A stretch of 27,377 nt of DNA from NCBI GenBank assembly GCA_015680685.1, contig MNCI01003070.1, positions 457,079-484,455 of the forward strand. Direction: 5' to 3'. The translations under genes and the position numbers were made by a program. Positions 10,627 to 19,920 of the stretch are shown here, piece after piece. The stretch is from Gnetum montanum. Its lineage: Eukaryota; Streptophyta; Gnetopsida; Gnetales; Gnetaceae. The first letter of the stretch is position 1; every line of letters begins with the position of its first letter. The notes beneath the pieces were generated by a model. The model was not told where the DNA came from, made no database searches, and worked only from the letters and a program-made list of their open reading frames with translations.

Positions 10627-11288
10627 CAAGGTTGGCCTTAACACCACCATCTATGCATATCACCATCACTAGGAGGGAGGGAGAGGTCATTCCTGTTGGG
10701 GAAACGCTACCACCCCTTGGCCTCTATTGGTGAGAAAGAGACCACCTGTTGCAGTTGTTGATGTCAACTGTGTAAGAGCCTACCATGCCTGTCACCATTT
10801 ATCATGCATTGCCTGCTAATTGCCATGAGTCACATGCTTGTTGGTCAACATTGGGAGGGAGAAAAACCAGAATCTCACCTACCCTACTGCTTCTAACAGT
10901 AGCAACATTATTGTCATCAAAAGCTCTTAACACATGTCACATAGTTGCCTGACGCACATGCTACTATTACTAAAGAGAGAAAGAAGAGAGAACCCTACTA
11001 CAATTGCTAACTACCACTGTGCACCTACACTATTTGCTAATGCACTTACAGGAGTAAGGGATGGCTAAGACATCTACTCCGATGTTGACTGCACCACATA
11101 TCGTCATTACGTGTCATTGTCATTGTTGTAGTTCATGGTTTTGTCCATCGTCATTTACTGGGGAAGGGAAGAGAGAGAGAGAGAGAAATGCCATTGTTGT
11201 TCGCTCTACGTACTACGGACACATCATTTGTGGCCTCTATTTCCTGGAGTGCACGTCGTTTTGTTTGCCACACATGCCGTTGGAGAAA

Positions 11289-11513
11289 GGAGAGGCTAGA
11301 CCCTGATGAGAGAGAGGCTGGCCCCCAATGTGAGAGAGAGGATAGCCTCAATGAGAGAGAGGGTGGCCCCTAATGTGAGAGAGAGGTTGGCTCTTGATGT
11401 GAGAGAGGCTAGCCTACAATGTGAGAGAGAGGTTGGTCCCCAATGTGAGAGAGATGCTGGTCTGCAATGTGAGAGAGAGGTTAGCTCCCAATGAGAGAGA
11501 GAACCTGGCCCCC
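11289..11513. repeat. GA-rich minisatellite in LTR (copy 1)
   Basis: About nine imperfect tandem units of 22-24 bp of the form GTGAGAGAGAGGCTGGCCCCCAAT. The same array, with similar copy number, is at 13899-14120. The repeats create mirrored open frames on both strands, which I treat as chance. Confidence 0.8.
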
Positions 11514-11565
11514 TTGTTCCTGTAGTTACTACGGGTACTACTATCATCATAGGTTTCCTGGCTCC

Positions 11566-11874
11566 TGCTTAAGAAAAGGGAGGCCTACCATAGCTTGCCA
11601 CTTACCCCACTACTACTGACACAATGCTATCTGCACATCTAGACCTACCACTATTGCCTTGGGAGCTTGCTTGCCTATCATGCACCACCCAAGGAGGTTA
11701 CCTGCTATCATTGGCTGTAGTTGCCATGCATTGTCATTGTTGTCATGATCACCATCGTCATGCACCCTATTGGAGAAGGGAGAGTCTAGATAATGATAAT
11801 GCACTAAAGAAAGAGAAACCATCATAAGCTAATTTCCCCTAGAGAGGGGAGTCCTCGATAAATGATTCACCTAC
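11566..11874 (+). repeat. Source copy of the 309-bp perfect inverted duplication
   Basis: Reverse complement identical, as far as I compared, to 12434-12742. This copy is in the normal context: the matching part of the other LTR (about 14180-14490) has the same order and orientation, so the copy at 12434 is the displaced one. Confidence 0.85.
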
Positions 11875-12063
11875 TGCCTGTTGCTTAGTCCCTCCACTGG
11901 TGCTGAGAGTCCCCTACTTTCCCCAACAACCATTTGCAGCATGCCCTGCTACTACAAGAGAGAGAGGGAAGGCTGCAAGTGTTGCCCACCATCTAGCACC
12001 ACATCACTGCGCTAGAGAGAAAGTAGGCCATCCCCTTCTTATCCCCACAACATTTTCTCCTCT

Positions 12064-12074
12064 AGTTTTATAGC
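12064..12074 (-). promoter_or_regulatory. TATA-like box in the element C LTR fragment
   Basis: GCTATAAAACT on the minus strand, at the place matching CTATAAAAGTGG in the other LTR (14670-14681). Confidence 0.4.
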
Positions 12075-12433
12075 TGCTCATTAGGGTGTTTAAATGCCCA
12101 TGTCCTATGTTAGTTACACCAACCACCTGGGCTGTTATGAAACTTCTATAATGCCTGGGACCACCATGTCATCAATTATGCCACCACTACACACAACTCC
12201 TAGCACCACCTAGACATAACTTTCATCATGTTCTCCACCACTGTCAATTACCACCAACGTAACTCCTAGCACCATCACCGTTGGTTATGCCACCTCTGTG
12301 ATTATTACATAACCCATGTTCCACACCACCTCAGCTGTTACATCCATGCCATAATGACATGACAATGTAATCACTACCATAAGATCGTCATTATGAATCG
12401 GGCCCCAAGACATGCTTGTACAAATTAACTTTN

Positions 12434-12742
12434 GTAGGTGAATCATTTATCGAGGACTCCCCTCTCTAGGGGAAATTAGCTTATGATGGTTTCTCTTTCT
12501 TTAGTGCATTATCATTATCTAGACTCTCCCTTCTCCAATAGGGTGCATGACGATGGTGATCATGACAACAATGACAATGCATGGCAACTACAGCCAATGA
12601 TAGCAGGTAACCTCCTTGGGTGGTGCATGATAGGCAAGCAAGCTCCCAAGGCAATAGTGGTAGGTCTAGATGTGCAGATAGCATTGTGTCAGTAGTAGTG
12701 GGGTAAGTGGCAAGCTATGGTAGGCCTCCCTTTTCTTAAGCA
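12434..12742 (-). other. N-bounded exact inverted copy, probable assembly artefact
   Basis: 309 bp lying precisely between single Ns at 12433 and 12743. It is the exact reverse complement of 11566-11874, in sequence whose neighbouring repeats have diverged by about a fifth. Perfect identity, the sharp N borders and the break in LTR order point to a contig overlap placed backwards in a scaffold gap. The real gap probably contained the end of the LTR and the interior of element C. Confidence 0.8.
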
Positions 12743-12743
12743 N

Positions 12744-12857
12744 GAAAGCAAAATATTTTCCTAAAACAAAGACTAAAAATAGAGATTTCAGCCAAAAAAA
12801 CAAATTTTGAAATAGGATCAAGAAACAAGTCAAGCCCTCCTTCTAGGACCAAAAAAG
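12744..12857 (-). mobile_element. Leader and primer binding site remnant of element C
   Basis: A-rich sequence like the leader of element A, then CCCTCCTTCTAGGACCA at 12835-12851, the PBS complement with two differences from 8486-8502, then a short spacer and the LTR start at 12858. The rest of the interior of C is absent from the window. Confidence 0.65.
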
Positions 12858-13170
12858 TGTTGATGCATAAATTTTGGATGCACCAACACTGGGTAAAAAA
12901 ACTCATTTGAGGAGACTATTGCCTAGGGTGCCTCTCTATGGGTATGGAAACCCAAGAATAGTCTTAGCTGGAAAGGGCTATGTGACATTTAAAAAGTAAA
13001 GAAAACCAAAAAAAAAAAAAACATTAGGGGAATTTAAATTAGATAACTATCTTGAACTTCAAGACTTCATGAAAATATAGTAGGTAACTAGAAAATTTAA
13101 ACTTTTTCCTAGTCCCTATTGCTGCTACCAATGGTGCCCACTACTAGGTAGAAAGACCTCAACTGCCAGT

Positions 13171-13197
<27 letters not shown>
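13171..13197. repeat. (AG)n microsatellite
   Basis: About thirteen uninterrupted AG dinucleotides inside the element C LTR. Confidence 0.95.
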
Positions 13198-13201
<4 letters not shown>

Positions 13202-13898
13202 GCCACTANCACTACTAGCTAAATAGTTGAGGTGTCTATCACTATCGCGTTGTTTGCCATCATCTGCGCATGTCACCATGACCAGGAGGGAGAGAGAGGT
13301 CATTTTCACTCTAGGAATGCTACCACCCCTTGGCCTGAATTGGTGGGAGAGAGACTACTTGCTATAGTTGTTGACGCTAGTCGTGCAAGTGCCTACCATG
13401 TGCACCACCATTTGCCATGCATTTTCTATGTTGCCTATTGACTACCATGAGTTAAGCAACTATTGACCACCATTGGGAGGGAGGAAAAATAGAACCTCAC
13501 ATGCCCCGCTACTTCCAATGCCTGCAATGTTACTGCTGTCAAAAGCTCCTAACTTTTGTCATGCATTTGCCTAATGTGCATGCCACTTTTGTCAAAGAGA
13601 GAACCCAACTATTGTTGCTAAATACTATAGTGCACCTACACTATTTGCTGATGCACCTGTAGGAGTGAGGGGAGGCTGAGAGATCCACTCTAATGTTGAC
13701 TATGCCACCTACCATCATTACACGTCACTGTTGCCATTGCAGTTTGCGATTCTATCCATTGCCATCTATTGGGGAAGGAAGGAAAGAGAGAGAGAGAGAT
13801 GCTACTGCTATCTGCTCTACATACCATAGACACATTGTTTGCAACCTCTATTTCTTGGTGCAAACACTATTTTGTCTACCATGCGCATTAGTAAAGAG

Positions 13899-14120
13899 AG
13901 GAGAGGTTGAACCCCAATGAGAGAGAGGCTAGTCCCCAATGTAAGAGAGAGGCTAGCCATGATGAGAGAGAGGCTAACCCCCAATGTGTGAAAGAGGTTG
14001 TTCCCGATGAGAGAGAGGCTAGCCCCTAATGTGAGAGAGAGGCTAGCCTCCAATGTAAGAGAGAGGCTGGCCTTGATGAGAGAGAGGTTGGTCCCTAATG
14101 TGAGAGAGAGGCTAGCCCCC
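13899..14120. repeat. GA-rich minisatellite in LTR (copy 2)
   Basis: About nine to ten imperfect 22-24 bp units of the form GTGAGAGAGAGGCTAGCCCCCAAT, at the same place in the LTR as 11289-11513. Confidence 0.8.
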
Positions 14121-14669
14121 TTGTTCCCACAGTTGCTATAAGTACTACCACCATCACAAGTTTTCTAGCTACTACTCAAGAAAGGGGAGGCCTTCTCTAG
14201 CCTACCACTCGCCTTGCTACTATTGACATGCCATTGTTTGCATGTCTACATCTACCATTGCTACCTCGAGAGCTAACCTGCCTATCACACATTACACAAG
14301 GAGGTCACCTATTGCTGCTGGCTACAATTGCCATGCACTACCATTACTATCGTGATTCCCATGATCACACATGCTACTGAAGAGGGGATAGGTTGGATGA
14401 TGATGATAGCCAAATAAAGAGAAATTGTGGTCCATTGGTTTTCTCTAGAGAGGGGAGTCCTCGATAAATGATTCACCTATTGCCTATTTCTCAACCTCTC
14501 CATTGGTGCTAAGAGTCCCTTGCTTTCCCTTGCAACTATCTACAACATGCCCTACTACTGCAAGAAAGAGAGAGGGGAGGTTGCAGATGTTTCTTGCTGT
14601 TTGGCACCACATCGCCATGCTAGAGAGAAAGGAGGCCATCCTCTTCTTATCTCCACAATGTATGCTCCT

Positions 14670-14681
14670 CCACTTTTATAG
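14670..14681 (-). promoter_or_regulatory. TATA-like box in the element C LTR
   Basis: CTATAAAAGTGG on the minus strand, the transcription direction of element C. Confidence 0.4.
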
Positions 14682-15053
14682 TCACTTGTTTGGGTGTTTA
14701 AATGCCCATGTTCCATGTCGATTACACCCACCACCCAGGCCATTACGCAACTTCCATAATGCTCAGAACCACCATGTCATCGGTTATGCCACCACCACAC
14801 GTAAATCTCGGCACCACCTAAACATAACTTCCACCACATTCTCCACCACCATCAGTTACCACCAATGCACATAACTCCTAACACCACCACCATCGATTAT
14901 GCCACCTCTGTAGCTATTACATAACCCACGTTCTACACCATCCAGGCCATTATGTCCATGCCATCAGGGCATGGCAATGTAACCATCGCCACAAGCTTGT
15001 CATTATGAATCGGGGCCCCAAGATGTACTTGTACAAATTAAATTTCTTTGTAC

Positions 15054-15119
15054 TTGATGCCAAAGGATTAGACTTGTTGATCATGGCCCCATGCCTAGCA
15101 TGGGTGATGTTGGCATCAA
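15054..15119. repeat. Nested inverted repeats at the end of the element C LTR
   Basis: TTGATGCCAA at 15054-15063 pairs with TTGGCATCAA at 15110-15119. Nested inside, CCCATGC-CTA-GCATGGG at 15088-15104 is the third copy of the LTR-end palindrome. The outer pair is not found in the LTRs of element A. Confidence 0.7.
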
Positions 15120-15121
15120 AA

Positions 15122-16595
15122 ATTACATATGATAAGTTTCATTTATTATTTACGCATCATATTTTGGAGTTTTCTTTCTTTGAAATGAAAAGACATTCTT
15201 TGTTGAATTCAAAAGAACTATTATTTTTTAACTCATAGATGTTTATTTGAACACATGTAATATAATTTTGTTAAAGAAAGGGATTTTAGAAAAAGTTTTG
15301 GAAGATAATAACTATGTAAGACCATGGTATCTTAATAGGAATTTTAATAAAGAATTTGGTAACATAGTTTTAAAATTTATAGTGAAGGAAAACTATTAAC
15401 CACAAAATTAATATTGATGGAGAATGATGTTGGTATTTTCAATTAAAATAAATATTTGGTTGTTTTGGGGTTGGGATTTTTTTGTATGCTTATTGTGAAG
15501 TTCTAATCCTATGCTTAGGTTTTAGAATGTACAATTTGTTTATTTGCCTCAATATACATATTCAAACCATACTTTTGTATCACTCCTATAATGTTTTAAT
15601 ATTTTGATAAAATACTAATTTTTTTCTTCTCAAAAAAGAAAACATTGATACAAAGGTGTTTTCATATATATGGGAATTAAATTTTTGTGCTTGTAGGAAC
15701 CAATAACTTTGCAATTTCAAAATTTCATATTTCTAGATAAAACTTGGCATAGATCTTATTACATTTCCTTTCTCGTATAAGCCATTTACTTTTGGTTGAC
15801 TATCTTGGTACCATTTAAGTTGTCATTTGTCTATTTTGTTATACCAAAAGGAAAATTTCCTTAAAGTGGGAGGTTTTGTTGCAAGTTTTGTGAACATTAT
15901 AAAACAAGAGAATTCATTATAAAAGCAATTATATATAAACAAGGGTTGAAATTCATACAATTATATGGTAAAATCATATTGCAAGTTCATATTTTGTATT
16001 TAAACATTGAGGTGTTAGCCTAGCAGTATAGCCCCCGACAAGATTTTGTATTTACCAATATGACTGAAAATGAAATAACAAATATTATTATTACATAAAT
16101 AGAGAACTTCTTGACTTAATGACTTAATTATGATAAAATAATAAAAATTTTATTATTAAAGTTTTAAGGATAATGGACAAAATGGATGAATCATAGTGTC
16201 TAATAAAGATGCAACAAAAAATTATCAGTTTATAAAGCAGTCTTACACGGAATGTCACCAAATTAAAAACAACTCATTAGTCTAAATATAAATAACTTAG
16301 AAAAATATCAACACACTTATAATCCAAGTTGATATCATTCCTTAATACTATCACTTTGATTGCAAGATTGTAAAACACACCAAAATTATGGCAACAAAAT
16401 ATATAACAAATAACACTCTTGTGAACACTTAAATTATATGAAGTGAGGATTACCTAATGAGACATCTCTAAATATAACCCATGAACTAAAAAGTATCTCC
16501 CTCTATTTTGCTAAAGTGTGAACTTTGTCACATTTAGACAAATTAATTTGCTCATTATAATTATTTTTCTCAAATTTGAGATTAAACCTCCTCAC
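15122..16595. other. AT-rich sequence without recognised gene
   Basis: Flank of element C. No convincing coding frame. TGAGGTGTTAGCCTAG at 16008-16023 matches the A-box start of the SINE at 18898, but the rest of a SINE is not evident. An imperfect palindrome, AAGGAAAATTTCCTT, lies near 15848. Confidence 0.5.
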
Positions 16596-16866
16596 TTATG
16601 CTTCCAATATGCCTTCCATTTCCTTAAAAGACAAGCCCTTTGTTTCAGTGATGACAATCAGCACAAAGAAAGATTTAAGATTAATATTATACTATCATAG
16701 ATGTAGGATAAACAATCAAATTTGGAACCTAATTATATATGGGCAGCCTCTAAATTTGAGAGGATGTATCTCAAAATTGATGACCCAACCCAAGGTTCCC
16801 ATTTCTAGTGCAAAGAAAATAATGTACAAATCAAACTCAATAAAAAGAAGTCTACATTTACTAGGA
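16596..16866 (-). pseudogene. MFS inositol/polyol transporter C-terminal remnant
   Basis: One minus-strand frame reads YIIFFALEMGTLGWVINFEI then HPLKFRGC, matching the plant inositol transporter block (YII..APGMGTVPWxVNSEIYPLRFRG), a membrane segment and conserved loop of the sugar porter family. After about 30 codons with stops it reads FFVLIVITETKGLSFKEMEG and a stop, matching the terminal PETKGLSFEEVE signature. Both blocks share one frame, but the part between is shorter than usual and has three stops, so this is a decayed or partly deleted copy. The substrate (myo-inositol with H+) is inferred from the family. No upstream exons were found. Confidence 0.6.
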
Positions 16867-17965
16867 CATACATTTGTAGATGATGATCTAGATTGGTTGT
16901 ATAGATACTTTTAATAGTTTTATTTTTGAACAAGCGGTTCCAACATTAACTAAAATAGAGCCAATAAAAAACCAAGCTTTGTTTTCAATAACTTAAGCGG
17001 AAGTTACCTAGAATAATCAAACAATGTGACATCAATGGTAGAAATTTACCTTTAAAACACAAGAACAAAACAAAATATTGTGAAAAGTCTAGAATACTTG
17101 GCTTAAGATAACATAACTCTTAAACAAGATTGGCTTTGAAGCAAATGGTATTACCTTGTGATGATGATGATTACTATGAGGTGGCCTTGAAGCTGTTGGT
17201 CTCACTACAGGATTTTGGAATGAAGCAAGGGTTTACGAAGCTCTACAAGTAGAAAAGATAATTACAATACTGAAGAAAAAAAACGTCATGCTACTTTTTT
17301 ACTTAGAAAAATTAAAAGCAAATACTGAAGAAAAAAATGTGGTTTTAGAAATGGTTCCTCAGGAATTTTCTCAGATCCAAGAATCGATCAATCAAGCAAG
17401 GAATGCCCAATGGAGATATATCCCACTTAATCCGACAATCTAAACAAACAAATATAGACACACACAATCTGTGATGACATAGTTGTGAAAGCAAAATGGA
17501 TTTCACCCGCTCCAACATCAAAACAAAACAACTTTACATCAGCCAACCTAATTCTAAAAAAAACAAGAAATCAAGCAGTAGGCCTTAATGATTCACAATT
17601 CCATTGATTCACTCATTCATTCATGGTGGGCATGATTGATGCAGAATGATTATCAGAATTTGTGCACAGAGAGAAAGCATGAGTTGCATTTTTCTTGCAG
17701 TAACCCAGCAGCAAATGCAAACCATTGCAGCCAGGCCACTCTACTGAGAATCCACAACAACGGATTTGAATTTGGTGGACAAAAAACACAATGAACAACA
17801 ATGCCTCTCATAAATAATTTGAAAATATAAAAGATTTTCTCGGCCAAATAATAGATATATATCATAAATATATATAGCTAAACTAGTATCAAAATGTTAA
17901 CCGAGGTAATAACTTAAATTTCATTGCAAGGTTACTGATCAATAGCCAACAGGTGAGAACAATGA
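16867..17965. other. No recognised gene
   Basis: AT-rich. Could hold intron or 3' flanking remnants of the neighbouring gene fragments. Short open stretches on the minus strand (for example 17801-17613) show no motif that I know. Confidence 0.4.
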
Positions 17966-18391
17966 CTAAGGGGTCACCGGTGGAAGTCTGTGATGGCGGA
18001 GTGTTACAGTCAATCTTTTCGGCAGACTCGGGAGTGGGGGCATGCGGCCGGGGCCGCAAAAGTATCTCTCAGATGGTGTGTAGTTCGAATCCTGTGAGAA
18101 CTTGAAAAGCCTCTCCATGGGACATCCGTCGCAGATTTCCTGCACGCGTTTGCTGCCGAGGCCGAGGACCTTCTCGCTCCACTCGTTCAGGAACACGCTC
18201 TCCAGATCGAACCGGCGACGCACCTCCAGGAACTTTTCCAGACTGACGGTGGCCCACCAGGCCTGAGCTTCCATGTAGTAGCTGCTGCACTACAGATGCG
18301 TACCGTACTTCTCATGCAGGACCTGCTCCATCTTCATGAGCACATCCATTTTCGAAGCCGGAGCCTAGGCGCAGTCCCGCAAGTCGCAGAC
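17966..18391 (-). pseudogene. L-gulonolactone oxidase-like C-terminal fragment
   Basis: FAD-linked aldonolactone oxidase family, which makes ascorbate from gulono-lactone; plant members are secreted-type proteins. The minus-strand frame has MKMEQVLHEKYGTHL, a TAG, then SLEKFLEVRRRFDLESVFLNEWSEKVLGL (partial block FLEVRRRFDLESVFLNEW), ICDGCPMERLFKFSQDSNY and SERYFCGPGRM. These match the FLEVKRRYDPxGLFSSEW...GCALEGLCxCSEDxHCAP...GYFCRPG tail of plant gulonolactone oxidases. Two in-frame TAGs (near 18291 and 18369), loss of several conserved Cys (LCxCSED to LFKFSQD, HCAP to NYTP) and no visible N-terminal part suggest a pseudogene fragment. It is strikingly GC-rich beside AT-rich flanks, compatible with an ordinary exon. 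Confidence 0.7.
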
Positions 18392-18878
18392 GCTCCAAGG
18401 TGACCATGTCTAGGCCAAGACCTATACCGGTGGGCCAACACCTCATTGTTAGATGGAGACAATGAGAAAACTGAATCATGTTGATAGTGCCTTTATGGTA
18501 TAATTTAATCAAGATAGCCCTCACAATCAAAATGTATAACACCTTTTAGAAATCCAATGAATATCATCATGGTGCCTTTTTTATAAAGGTTAGGTGACAT
18601 GTCTTAGGATACCCCTTGCAATATGTCTTAGGATATCGCTTGCAATCAATTGAACTTGTCACTTGTAGACCACAAGCCACACATTCTAAGCATATGGAGA
18701 AAACCAAATGTGAGTTTTCAGCTTCTAGTATTAATGAATTGGTGAATATGATGAATTGATAAATGGATGATGAAAGTTACTGGAGTGGAAAATTTCATAG
18801 CATAATCTATCTTATTGTTGTAACATTAATTTGCCTCAATGGCATCAATGTCATCTCTTACAAACATGATTTGCCCAC
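18392..18878. other. Intergenic stretch with a 24-bp tandem duplication
   Basis: No gene recognised. 18599-18622 and 18623-18646 are adjacent copies of ATGTCTTAGGATACCCCTTG plus CAAT, with two mismatches. Confidence 0.6.
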
Positions 18879-19067
18879 ATATTTATAGTCAAAAGAATGA
18901 GGTGTTAGCCTAGTGGTAAGAAACTTGATTTGGAAGCTCCATGTCATGGGTTTGATTTCAGTGGATAGTGCTAAGCTATATAAAGTTCTAATTGGACTAT
19001 ATATCTTTGGTTATATCTATGTTTCACTTATTTTGGGTTCTAATACCCTCAAATATTTATAGTCAAA
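18879..19067 (+). mobile_element. tRNA-derived SINE with 15-bp target site duplication
   Basis: ATATTTATAGTCAAA occurs at 18879-18893 and again at 19053-19067, perfectly flanking a 159-bp body. The body starts near GAGGTGTTAGCCTAGTGGTA (A box TAGCCTAGTGG at 18906-18916) and has a B box GGTTTGATTTC at 18949-18959, with tRNA-like spacing; it ends GGTTCTAATACCCTCA. These are the marks of a non-autonomous SINE moved by a LINE enzyme. The perfect duplication suggests that it is younger than the surrounding elements. Confidence 0.8.
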
Positions 19068-19176
19068 TGATGGAGCCATAATTGAATATGATGGGACAAG
19101 CCTATTTTTTGGAAAATTGGGCTTGAAATTCAAGAGACACGAGAGATTAGAGCCATTCTTTGATTATATTTTCTCA

Positions 19177-19590
19177 TCAATCTTTTAATAAAATTAAAAA
19201 TACCCTTGCACTTTGCCACATTAAAAAACTACCATACACTTCCACCAAGTCGAGGTCCAACAACAAGTGATGTTGATCATTTGACATGAGCACAATATTG
19301 TCAAGGCATGCAACCAGGGCTTCCTAGGCTCTAGCAATTAATCTTGCTGCAAATGTTAACTCCAACCTAACTCTATCTTCTAGATCCATCTCATCCCAAC
19401 ACCAATAGTTGTCAAGCCTTCATATTGTGAAAACTAACTTATCCAACACTATTGCTTCCTCTTGCTTCCCCACCCTCAATTCCATGCCCCACCTACAACA
19501 ACACTCACACTTGCTTGGAGCACTATCTTTTTACTTGTAGCTAGTCCACTTTTGATGCCTACAAAATGCATCCTTAATTCTCCATTGACA
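19177..19590 (-). pseudogene. Broken coding segment, family not recognised
   Basis: One minus-strand frame of about 137 codons reads like protein despite three stops (TAA, TGA, TAG). Blocks: KDAFCRHQKWTSYK, stop, KDSAPSKCECCCRWGMELRV, KQEEAIVLDKLV, stop, RLDNYWCWDEMDLEDRVRLE, LTFAARLIARA, stop, EALVACLDNIVLMSNDQHHL and LLDLDLVEVYGSFL. The CECCC cluster and the acidic, leucine-rich tail are distinctive, and the composition is not that of a transposon ORF I know. It could be a host gene remnant or part of another mobile element. No frameshift, only stops. Confidence 0.5.
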
Positions 19591-19910
19591 TTCCTAATGA
19601 CATGAAACCATCATACTCATCCATGCACCACTTCCACATTCCTCATCAGAACCCTCTCATCCTTCCTTCATAGTTATCACATTTGTAAGAATTCCCTCCT
19701 TCCTTTCTTACCTCTTGACAACTTAGCCCTAACAATGCCCTTTTGTTGTAATGTCCCTTTCATGCTCATGAATCCATGGATGACCAGGTCCCTAAATGTC
19801 ATTGATGAGTCACAGATTGGCCACGTTGATTGGGCCTCGTCGACTAGAACCCGTTGACATATCGTTTGATGTGTTGATGTAGCCCCATCAATGTAAGGTC
19901 TTTTCTTGCC

Positions 19911-19920
19911 TATAAATATA
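19911..19920 (+). promoter_or_regulatory. TATA-like box in presumed 5' LTR of element B
   Basis: TATAAATATA following CTTGCC, upstream of the gag leader in the transcription direction of element B. The LTR is inferred, not shown by a second copy. Confidence 0.4.

Larger units (their letters stand above)
255..10643 (-). mobile_element. Element A: degenerate Ty3/gypsy (Tat-type) LTR retrotransposon
   Basis: On the minus strand the parts run 5' LTR (8510-10643), primer binding site, leader, gag, protease, archaeal-type RNase H, reverse transcriptase, RNase H, integrase, polypurine tract and 3' LTR (255-825, cut at 255). Integrase after RT/RNase H defines Ty3/gypsy; the second RNase H and the GLAESSNK-type integrase motif point to the Tat clade. 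LTR ends are TGTTGA...TCAACA. The two LTR copies match at about nine bases in ten by eye, and the coding part has several frameshifts and stops, so the insertion is old and cannot move on its own. It interrupts a related LTR at 10643/10644. Confidence 0.85.
8510..10643 (-). repeat. 5' LTR of element A
   Basis: 2134 bp from TGTTGATGCATAAATT at 8510 to GGCCTTAACA at 10643. Its left edge abuts the PBS, its right 564 bp match the 3' LTR remnant 255-825, and its first 250 bp or so match the start of the LTR at 12858. The middle (8760-9800) is rich in CCACC/ACC and GA runs and contains a TATA box. No coding region. The interior differs from the element C LTR while the ends are shared, so the family has modular LTRs. 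Confidence 0.8.
10644..12432 (-). repeat. LTR fragment of related element C, interrupted by element A
   Basis: Begins exactly where element A ends. It aligns with about 13236-15050 of the LTR at 12858-15121: shared GGAGGGAGAGAGG and ACCACCCCTTGGCCT near the start, the GA-rich minisatellite, GGGAGTCCTCGATAAATG, and GTCATTATGAATCGG with TTGTACAAATTAA at the end. Identity by eye is roughly four bases in five. The last 70 bp or so, including the palindrome and terminus, are missing because the sequence runs into an N at 12433. It was probably the 3' LTR of element C. Confidence 0.7.
12858..15121 (-). repeat. 5' LTR of element C
   Basis: 2264 bp from TGTTGATGCATAAATT to GGCATCAAAA (GGCATCAACA expected, one change). 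The first 250 bp match the LTR of A at 8510-8760, the rest matches 10644-12432. It contains a GA microsatellite, an N at 13209, the GA-rich minisatellite, a TATA-like box and the terminal palindrome. It lacks the 560-bp block with the SINE-like module found in the LTRs of A. Confidence 0.7.

Noticed and set aside
11151-11550. Repeat-rich open frames (for example REREGGP and LSLTLGASLSL repeats)
   Set aside because: They come from the GA-rich minisatellite and are open on both strands.
11624-12695. Duplicated small proteins of 67 and 70 codons on both strands
   Set aside because: They are mirror frames of the exact inverted copy inside non-coding LTR sequence.
16008-16023. A second full SINE
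   Set aside because: Only the A-box-like 16 bases match; no B box and no flanking duplication were seen.
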